Below, one piece after another: positions 54,169 to 60,721 of a stretch of 60,721 nucleotides of DNA (its first letter is position 1; each line of letters begins with the position of its first letter). The position numbers were made by a program, and so were the translations under genes. The notes beneath the pieces were generated by a model. That model did no database searches and was not told the DNA's origin. It worked only from the letters and a program-made list of their open reading frames with translations. Source of the DNA: Candidatus Udaeobacter sp. (GTDB lineage: Bacteria; Verrucomicrobiota; Verrucomicrobiia; Chthoniobacterales; UBA10450); contig JAALOD010000007.1 of assembly GCA_013372845.1 (NCBI GenBank), positions 1-60,721 of the forward strand, given 5' to 3'.

Positions 54169-56892
54169 TTGCGGGGCTTGAGATTGGGGCGACTCTTTAA
54201 CTTTAATCGCAGCGTGGACGCGAATGCCGAGTCTCGTGGTGAAAAAGAACTCCCCTCAGAGGAGATGCCCAGAGAATTCGGCGATTACGAATTGCTGGAG
54301 GAAATCGGTCGCGGCGGTCAAGGTGTGGTATTCCGCGCCTGGCAGAGGAGTCTTAGCCGGACAGTCGCGGTAAAGATCATTGGTGTTGGTCAGTTCGCCA
54401 CTAACGCGCACCTGAAACGTCTTCGCCGGGAAGCGGAAGCAGCGGCGAAGCTCAATCATCCAGGGATTGTTCCCATCTACGAAGTTGGCGAGCGCGATGG
54501 TACGAACTACTTCAGCATGCGGTTCGTTGAAGGAGATCGGCTCGACGAAGTAGTCAGTCGCGGGCTGGTATCAGCCCGCCGGGCAGCAGAGCTCATCGCG
54601 AAAGTCGCCCGCACCGTGCACTACGCACATGAACACGGCATTCTGCATCGCGACATCAAGCCAGGAAATATTCTGTTGGACACAGACGGCGAACCGCACC
54701 TTACCGATTTTGGCCTGGCCCGATTAGTCGAACATGGGAGCACGGTCACGGGATCACTGGAAGTAATGGGCACACCCAGTTACATGGCTCCTGAACAAGC
54801 GGTGGGTAACAACGCGGGCGTCAGCAGAGCGACAGATGTTTATGGACTAGGCGCAGTTCTTTACGAACTGCTCACCGGCCATCCGCCTTTTGCCGGACGA
54901 ACAACCTACGAAACGATCCACTTGCTACTGGATTCGGAGCCGCGACAACCGCGTTCGTGGAACCGAAAAATCGATCGCGACCTTTCCGCGGTTTGCCTGA
55001 AGTGCCTCGAGAAAAATCCCAGATATCGTTACTCATCGGCACTGGAGCTGGCTGAAGACCTGGAACGTTGGCTATATCACGAGCCAATCCTCGCAAAACG
55101 CAGCGGATTTTTCACGCATTCGCGAAAATGGATGCAACGTAATCCGACGATCGCCGCCCTGATCATGTTGTCGGTCGCACTCGCAGCTGGTTTAGGGGTG
55201 ATGATGTGGCAACGTGAATCAATTCGCAGGATTCCCGCAGGAATCGCCGTGCTTCCGTTTGAAAATCTCAGCGACAATAAGGAGGACGCGTTTTTTGCGG
55301 ACGGCGTCCAGGACGACATTTTGACCAAGCTGGCGAAAATCGCCGATCTAAAGGTGATCAGTCGGACCAGTGTCATGGGATATCGCGGAAAACGGGATTT
55401 GCGTCAGATCGGGCGCGCGCTTGGCGTTTCACATGTGGTGGAAGGAACCGCGCGACGTTCTAGTGGCTGGGTGCGGGTAAACGCGCAGTTGGTGGACACT
55501 CGCACGGACGTCGGGGTGTGGGCGGACGAATACGAGCGAGCCCTCAACGAGGCATTCGCGATTCCGAGCGAGATTGCGCAAGAAGTTGCCCAGCAACTGC
55601 ACGCCAAAATTTCAACTGCTGAGAAACAGGACATCGAGCGCAAGCCAACTGCCGATTTGACTGCCTTTGAGCTCTACGCGCAGGCCAGGATTCTTCTTTC
55701 GGCACCGATTTTTAGCGCCACCGGAGACGCGAACTTGCTGCAGGCAGTCGATCTGCTGAATCAGGCCGTCGGGCATGACCCGACGTTCTTCCAGGCTTAC
55801 TGTCAGCTCGCATATTCTCACGACCTTCTTTACTTTCTTGGTCACGACCGTACTCGCGCGCGTCTGGCGATGGCCGAAGCGGCAATCGAGGCGGCGTCTC
55901 GGCTTTTTCCCGATGCCGGAGAAACCCATCTCGCACGCGCAGAAAATCTTTATCGCGGATATCTGAATTACAGCGACGCTCTGGCCGAACTGGAAGTCGC
56001 TGCCCGGGCCCTTCCAAATGATCCCCGCGTTTTCGAGCTGGAGGGCTACATCCAGAGGCGTCAAGGGCGCTGGGAGGACGCCATACGAAATCTCGAACGA
56101 GCAGCTGATCTGGATCCACGCAATGTTTTTACGCTGGAGCAGCTTGCGCTGAGTTACCAGCTTCTCCGGCGCTATGCAGAAACCGAGTCTTTGTTAGACC
56201 GCGTATTGACCATTGAACCGAACAATCTCGAGATAAAAGCAGCGCGCGCATTCGTCGAACTTGATTGGAAAGCCGATACCCGGCCTTTACATCGCTTGAT
56301 CGACGAAATCAGAGCGACGAATTCGAGCGCGACACAAACCATCGCTAATTACTGGCTCTTTTGCGCACTCGCCGAGCGTGATGCCGGTGGTGCGAATGAT
56401 GCCTTAATCGCGACAGGCGAGAATCCGATTACGCTGGCTAACGAAAATGTCGTTTTCGATCGTCATTTCGCAGAAGGTGTTATCGGTCGGATGACGAACG
56501 ACGAAGCCAAGGCGCGGTCGGCGTTTAGTGCCGCACGACTGGAGCAGCAGAAAATCATCGATGCCCAACCAAATTACGGTCCCGCACTTTGCGTGCTTGG
56601 TTTGATTGACGCTGGTCTTGGCCGAAAAAGTGAGGCTGTTCGCGAAGGCTCGCAGGCAGTTGAGTTCCTCCCCTTAACAAAGGATGCAGTTGGTGGCGCT
56701 GAACTAGTCAAGTATCTGGCGACGATTGCCGCGTGGGTTGACGAAAAGGATCTCGCCTTTGAGCAGCTTGAGATTGTGACTAATCGCCCCAGCTCAATCA
56801 GCTACGGTCAATTGAAACTCTTGCCGTTTTGGGACCCGTTGCGAGGCGACCCACGCTTCAAAAAAGTCGTCGCTTCGCTGGCGCCAAAGTGA
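54169..56892 (+). CDS. Ser/Thr protein kinase with TPR sensor tail
   Basis: About 907 residues from a TTG at 54169, or 875 from the ATG at 54265 (MPREFGDYELLEEIG). The kinase domain has IGRGGQGVVFRA, VAVKI (Lys ~69), HRDIKPGNILL (Asp ~162), DFGLAR (180-185) and MAPEQAVGNNAG, so it should be active. A membrane helix follows at about 325-347 (IAALIMLSVALAAGLGVMMW). Then comes GIAVLPFENLSDNKEDAFFADGVQDDILTKLAKI, as in TolB/adenylate-cyclase-type N-domains, and a series of TPR repeats (RLFPDAGETHLARAENLYRGYLNYSDALAELEVAARALPND). It is probably a membrane sensor kinase. It pairs with a paralogue downstream across the ECF sigma gene. Confidence 0.85.
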   Translation: MRGLRLGRLFNFNRSVDANAESRGEKELPSEEMPREFGDYELLEEIGRGGQGVVFRAWQRSLSRTVAVKIIGVGQFATNAHLKRLRREAEAAAKLNHPGIVPIYEVGERDGTNYFSMRFVEGDRLDEVVSRGLVSARRAAELIAKVARTVHYAHEHGILHRDIKPGNILLDTDGEPHLTDFGLARLVEHGSTVTGSLEVMGTPSYMAPEQAVGNNAGVSRATDVYGLGAVLYELLTGHPPFAGRTTYETIHLLLDSEPRQPRSWNRKIDRDLSAVCLKCLEKNPRYRYSSALELAEDLERWLYHEPILAKRSGFFTHSRKWMQRNPTIAALIMLSVALAAGLGVMMWQRESIRRIPAGIAVLPFENLSDNKEDAFFADGVQDDILTKLAKIADLKVISRTSVMGYRGKRDLRQIGRALGVSHVVEGTARRSSGWVRVNAQLVDTRTDVGVWADEYERALNEAFAIPSEIAQEVAQQLHAKISTAEKQDIERKPTADLTAFELYAQARILLSAPIFSATGDANLLQAVDLLNQAVGHDPTFFQAYCQLAYSHDLLYFLGHDRTRARLAMAEAAIEAASRLFPDAGETHLARAENLYRGYLNYSDALAELEVAARALPNDPRVFELEGYIQRRQGRWEDAIRNLERAADLDPRNVFTLEQLALSYQLLRRYAETESLLDRVLTIEPNNLEIKAARAFVELDWKADTRPLHRLIDEIRATNSSATQTIANYWLFCALAERDAGGANDALIATGENPITLANENVVFDRHFAEGVIGRMTNDEAKARSAFSAARLEQQKIIDAQPNYGPALCVLGLIDAGLGRKSEAVREGSQAVEFLPLTKDAVGGAELVKYLATIAAWVDEKDLAFEQLEIVTNRPSSISYGQLKLLPFWDPLRGDPRFKKVVASLAPK

Positions 56893-56906
56893 GTGCCGGT
56901 TGATCG

Positions 56907-57725
56907 GTGGTTCGGTTAAGCCTTGATTTCCGTACGACTTTTTACTTATATCGTATCGTGCCTGCGGTAGCTAACGGAGCACCGGGGAGGGCGACTGGTC
57001 AAAGCACTCAAAACGGTGCGGCTGCATTTACCACGACGCATTGGAGCGTGGTGCTGGCAGCGCAGGGCGAATCAGCGGTGGCTAAGGCGGCGCTCGAAAA
57101 GCTTTGCCGAACCTATTGGTGGCCACTTTACGGCTTCGTTAGGCGCGAAGGCTATAAGCCGGAAGAAGCGCAGGATCTCACTCAAGCTTTCTTTGCACGA
57201 TTGCTCGAACGGAGGGACCTCGAAACGGTGAGGCAGGAAAGAGGACGTTTGCGTTCTTATCTACTGGCGTCGATCAAGAATTTTCTGTCCAAGGCGCGGC
57301 ATCGCGAAATGACCACCAAACGCGGGGAAGGCCGGCCTCTGGTTTCGCTGGAGGATTTGCTCGCGCGCGAGCGCGCCGACCAGGAGCCGGCCCACAAATT
57401 GAGCGCGGATCGCATTTACGAGCGTCGTTGGGCATTAACATTATTGGAGCAAGTCCTCGCCCGGCTCAGAGCCGAATATGAAGCCGCTGGCAAACTGCCG
57501 TTATTCGATCGCTTGAAAGAATTACTCACCCGGCAATCCGGCCAGCCTTCGCAGGCCACAATTGCCGCCGAAATGCGAATGACCGAAAACGCCGTGAAGC
57601 AAGCCTTTCACCGGTTGCGCCATCGCTATCGGCAGTTATTACAGGAAGAGATTGCCCACACGGTCGCGGTGCCCGCCGACGTCGAGGATGAGCTGCGACA
57701 TTTCATCGCCGTATTGCAAACGTAA
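56907..57725 (+). CDS. ECF-type RNA polymerase sigma factor
   Basis: Up to 272 residues from a GTG at 56907; a GTG at 56958 (VPAVANGAPGRATG) is equally possible. FTTTHWSVVLAAQGESAVAKAALEKLCRTYWWPLYGFVRREGYKPEEAQDLTQAFFARLLERRDL is region 2 of the ECF family that occurs with Ser/Thr kinases in Verrucomicrobiota and Planctomycetota. Region 4 includes KAYRRMRHRYRQLLQ-like AVKQAFHRLRHRYRQLLQEEIAHTV. The intervening DLLARERADQEP block is longer than in standard ECFs. It lies 14 bp after one kinase gene and 3 bp before another, so the three are one transcription unit. Confidence 0.85.
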   Translation: MVRLSLDFRTTFYLYRIVPAVANGAPGRATGQSTQNGAAAFTTTHWSVVLAAQGESAVAKAALEKLCRTYWWPLYGFVRREGYKPEEAQDLTQAFFARLLERRDLETVRQERGRLRSYLLASIKNFLSKARHREMTTKRGEGRPLVSLEDLLARERADQEPAHKLSADRIYERRWALTLLEQVLARLRAEYEAAGKLPLFDRLKELLTRQSGQPSQATIAAEMRMTENAVKQAFHRLRHRYRQLLQEEIAHTVAVPADVEDELRHFIAVLQT

Positions 57726-57728
57726 CCT

Positions 57729-60674
57729 GTGAAAGAATTTCGGGCAGTACCGGTAGAGACGATAAATCGGCCGGAAAACAGGATGACAATTGCCAGCAAA
57801 GTTTGCGCAGAATGCGGGGCCACGGTGTTCGCGGATGCGCCGGAGGGACTTTGCAGCGTGTGCCTGTTTCGGAGTGGTCTCGGCTTACTCGACAACAAAG
57901 ATGACGAGGCGTTTGAGCCGACGGGTACGCGAATGTCGAAAGATTTAGGCGATTACGAATTGCTGGAAGAAATCGGACGCGGTGGCCAGGGCGTAGTTTA
58001 TCGCGCCCACCAAAAAAGTCTGAACCGGATTGTGGCCCTCAAAGTGATTGGTCTCGCTCACTGGGCGACAGAAGCACACGTGAAGCGCTTTCGTCTCGAA
58101 GCAGAAGCCGCCGCCGGCCTGAACCATCCGTGCATCGTCCCGATTTACGAAGTCGGAGAGGGCGACGGCGCCTGTTACTTTAGCATGGGACTGGTGGAGG
58201 GCGGCCAACTCGATGCCGTCACGAAGCGCGAACCGATGCCGATCCGTCACGCAGCGGAACTGATCGCCAAGCTGGCCCGCACAGTTCACTATGCGCATGA
58301 ACACGGCATCCTCCATCGAGACATCAAACCCGGAAACATCCTGCTTGACGCAAAAGGCGAACCGCATCTCACCGATTTTGGTCTGGCGCGGCTGGCGGAA
58401 ACGGAGAGCACTGTTACGCAGACGATGGAAGTTTTGGGCACACCAAGTTATATGGCGCCCGAACAGGCTGTCGGTAACAACGCGGGCGTCACGAGCGCCA
58501 CGGATATCTACGGACTGGGCGCAGTGCTTTACCAACTGCTCACTGGCCATCCGCCTTTTGCTGGCGGAACAACCTATGAAACGGTCCGACTGGTTTTGGA
58601 CACTGAGCCGCGGCAGCCGCGCCACTTAAATCCGAAAATAGATCGCGACCTCTCAACAATCTGCCTCAAGTGCCTGGAGAAAGATCCGCAGCGCCGTTAT
58701 TCTTCGGCCCTGGTCGTCGCCGAAGATCTTGAACGGTGGCTCAAGCATGAACCAATTCGGGCCCGGCGGACTGGCCTCTTCACACGCGGAAGGAAATGGG
58801 TACGTCGGAATCGGAAGTTGGTGGCAACGGGCGCTGCCTGTCTCCTTGTGGGCGCGGTTGCGATTTGGTTGTTTCGCGGCGAACTCTTCCGATCGTCGCA
58901 GTTCAATCCCCCCGAAAAAAGTATCGCGGTTCTGCCATTCCTCGATCTTAGCCAGGCAAAAGATCAGGAATATTTCTGCGACGGCATAAGCGAGGAAATT
59001 CTTTACGCACTGGCGAAGATTGAGGGGCTGCATGTCGTTGGTCGTGCCTCGTCATTTTCATTCAAGGGAAAGCGGGCGAGCGTCGGTGAGGTCGGAAAAA
59101 AGCTAAACGTCGCGAACGTGGTTGAAGGAAGCCTGCGACGCGAGGGTAATCGCCTTCGAATTGCTGCACAATTAACTGACACGCGTAGCGGCTTCCATAT
59201 TTGGTCGGAAACCTACGATCGCGATTTACAGGGCGTCTTTGGGCTGCAGGATGAAATAACTCGCTCCATTGTTGAAGCACTTAAGATCAAGCTGGCCGTT
59301 TCCCTTCCCGCCCGTGAACAACGTAACACGGAGCTATACGAACTTTATCTACAAGGTCTCTTTTTCTCTAACAAGAGCAGCGAAGCGGATTTGCGAAGGG
59401 CTCTCAATTTCTTTCAGCGCGCTCTCGAGAAAGATCCGACATTTGCGCGTGCCTGGACCGGGATCGCGAAGGTTTGGTATTTTCTGGCCGACGTCTATGT
59501 AAAACCGCTCGAAGCTTACCCGGCATCCAAAGAAGCAGCCTTGAAAGCGATCGCGCTCGACGAGAAAGATGCTGAAGCGCATTGCTATCTTAGCGAAGCG
59601 AAACGTGTCCTCGATTGGGACCTGACCGGCGCGGATGAAGAGTTAAAGCGCGCTCTCCAGCTCGACCCCAACTCGGCGCCCGCTCATTTTTTCTCGGCGC
59701 TACACCCGCTCTTCCGCGGCGAGCTAAAAGACGGCCTTCAACTTATCCTCGAGGCCGAGAAACTAGATCCGGTATCACCTATCACAAGCTACGTTGCCAC
59801 CGCTGCCTATCTGGCTAACGACCGCATTGATGATGCAGTTGTCGAAGGCCAGCGAACACTCCAACTCGATCCAAATTATTTTTATCTGGATTCGGTTCTG
59901 GCCGCTGCCTATCGCGAGAAAGGCAACTTCGCGGAAGCGATCGCGCTTTATACCAAAGCTCAAGAGGCAACGCATCTCCCGAGTAGCGGCCTTGCCATCA
60001 CCTATGCGCGCATGGGCCGGCAACCGGAGGCGCAAAATATTCGTGTGCAGCTTCTGCAAGCGAGGGAAAAGCGATACGTCTCTGCACCATTGATCGCGGC
60101 AGTTTCCACCGCGTTAGGCGATAAAGAAGAAGCTTTCCACTGGCTCGAACGCGCCTTTGCGGAGCACTCTGGGGTATTACAGTGGATCGCGTTCCTTCCC
60201 GAATTTCGTGCGCTCCGTTCCGACGCACGTTTCCCTCATCTTCTGCGGCGAATCGGTGTTTCGCAGAACTCAATTTTGGCGATTACCGAAACAACTCTGT
60301 CCGAGATCACCGATCCGAACGCCCTGAGTCACCTGACCCTGAAGGTTGGGGTAAAGCCACGACCAGGTACGCAAAATGGGCACGCAAGGATTATCGTCTC
60401 CTTCTACGACCGGACGAAAGGTAACAAAATGAAGCCGACTGACGCGCGGACAAGTTATAGTTGGCTTAACGCTTCCGAGGACTGGACGGATGCAACTCCC
60501 AAATTCCTGGTAGCGACTTACGTGCGTCCAAAGACCCAATCACGTTCAGCTGACGGACGTCAGTATGGGGGATTCATTGTCCGAGTGTATTTTGACGGCC
60601 AGTTACAGGATGCGCGAGCGACGTCGCCGGAATTACTGACGCTCTTTCCGGTTCCAGATCAGCTCGCTCCTTGA
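57729..60674 (+). CDS. Ser/Thr protein kinase with Zn ribbon and TPR tail
   Basis: 981 residues from the GTG at 57729, or 963 from the ATG at 57783 (MTIASKVCAECGATV). It carries an N-terminal zinc-ribbon pair, CAEC at 26-29 and CSVC at 42-45. The kinase domain has IGRGGQGVVYRA, VALKV (Lys ~105), HRDIKPGNILL (Asp ~198) and DFGLAR (216-221). A membrane helix is near 370 (LVATGAACLLVGAVAIWLF). Next is SIAVLPFLDLSQAKDQEYFCDGISEEILYALAKIEGLHVVGRASSFSFKGK, the FlgO/cyclase-like domain, then TPR repeats. The C-terminal ~110 residues (LTLKVGVKPRPG...IIVSFYDRTKG) form an extra beta-rich domain that the first kinase lacks. It is clearly paralogous to the first kinase. Confidence 0.85.
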   Translation: MKEFRAVPVETINRPENRMTIASKVCAECGATVFADAPEGLCSVCLFRSGLGLLDNKDDEAFEPTGTRMSKDLGDYELLEEIGRGGQGVVYRAHQKSLNRIVALKVIGLAHWATEAHVKRFRLEAEAAAGLNHPCIVPIYEVGEGDGACYFSMGLVEGGQLDAVTKREPMPIRHAAELIAKLARTVHYAHEHGILHRDIKPGNILLDAKGEPHLTDFGLARLAETESTVTQTMEVLGTPSYMAPEQAVGNNAGVTSATDIYGLGAVLYQLLTGHPPFAGGTTYETVRLVLDTEPRQPRHLNPKIDRDLSTICLKCLEKDPQRRYSSALVVAEDLERWLKHEPIRARRTGLFTRGRKWVRRNRKLVATGAACLLVGAVAIWLFRGELFRSSQFNPPEKSIAVLPFLDLSQAKDQEYFCDGISEEILYALAKIEGLHVVGRASSFSFKGKRASVGEVGKKLNVANVVEGSLRREGNRLRIAAQLTDTRSGFHIWSETYDRDLQGVFGLQDEITRSIVEALKIKLAVSLPAREQRNTELYELYLQGLFFSNKSSEADLRRALNFFQRALEKDPTFARAWTGIAKVWYFLADVYVKPLEAYPASKEAALKAIALDEKDAEAHCYLSEAKRVLDWDLTGADEELKRALQLDPNSAPAHFFSALHPLFRGELKDGLQLILEAEKLDPVSPITSYVATAAYLANDRIDDAVVEGQRTLQLDPNYFYLDSVLAAAYREKGNFAEAIALYTKAQEATHLPSSGLAITYARMGRQPEAQNIRVQLLQAREKRYVSAPLIAAVSTALGDKEEAFHWLERAFAEHSGVLQWIAFLPEFRALRSDARFPHLLRRIGVSQNSILAITETTLSEITDPNALSHLTLKVGVKPRPGTQNGHARIIVSFYDRTKGNKMKPTDARTSYSWLNASEDWTDATPKFLVATYVRPKTQSRSADGRQYGGFIVRVYFDGQLQDARATSPELLTLFPVPDQLAP

Positions 60675-60721
60675 CCGAGTGTGGCGCGATAAATTCGTTA
60701 TGCTGTAGCGGCGGTCTCGAC

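Overview
The window looks like a chromosomal segment of a soil- or sediment-type Verrucomicrobiota bacterium (possibly a Chthoniobacterales/Udaeobacter-like lineage; this is inference). The evidence is moderately high GC, nuoABCD followed directly by nuoI, rpoA-rplQ, a LemA/TPM cluster, scpB-glmM, an ECF sigma factor set between two large Ser/Thr kinases, and REP-like inverted repeats in the intergenic gaps.

Layout. 0-0.7 kb: decayed alpha/beta-hydrolase. 1.1-8.3 kb (minus strand): conflict/defence-like cluster with two tandem SIR2-like proteins, an nSTAND-type ATPase with WD40 repeats, and a TIR/deoxyribosyltransferase-like protein. 8.6-12.2 kb (plus): lipoprotein, membrane protein and a three-domain murein hydrolase. 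12.3-14.4 kb: papain-like protease, a structured leader element, and fragments of nuoD, a metallopeptidase and a peptidoglycan-binding/M15-like enzyme. 14.4-40.1 kb (minus): a long, tightly packed extracellular contractile injection system (eCIS) operon, transcribed from about 40.1 kb downwards: small protein, sheath, tube, T4 gp26-like protein, DUF4255 cap, AAA+ ATPase, two DUF4157 proteins, CIS tube protein, LysM protein, hub, spike, PAAR, gp25, two baseplate J-like proteins, P2 gpI-like tail protein and a DUF6519/beta-helix protein. 40.35-41.77 kb: a sigma-54-type activator, separated from the operon by a palindrome-rich 250-bp gap. 41.8-42.5 kb: a second copy of the leader element and a 5' half of tRNA-Leu. 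42.5-54.1 kb (minus): housekeeping genes. 54.2-60.7 kb (plus): kinase, ECF sigma factor, kinase.

How it fits together. The sigma-54-type activator probably controls the eCIS operon next to it. The DUF4157 proteins are candidate cargo or cargo adaptors, and the upstream murein hydrolase could release particles. The SIR2/nSTAND genes look like an NAD-targeting conflict module. Two features are not explained by genes. One is a ~210-nt element found in sense orientation just upstream of two unrelated start codons (13.15 and 41.8 kb), with conserved hairpins. The other is the word TCGTTAGGC (core CGTTAGG), strongly enriched inside the eCIS operon only.

Caution. At least ten genes, including scpB, lemA and the sheath gene, carry single-base frameshifts, often in homopolymers. 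This suggests residual sequencing indels, so genes with only one or two shifts are listed here as CDS across the shift.
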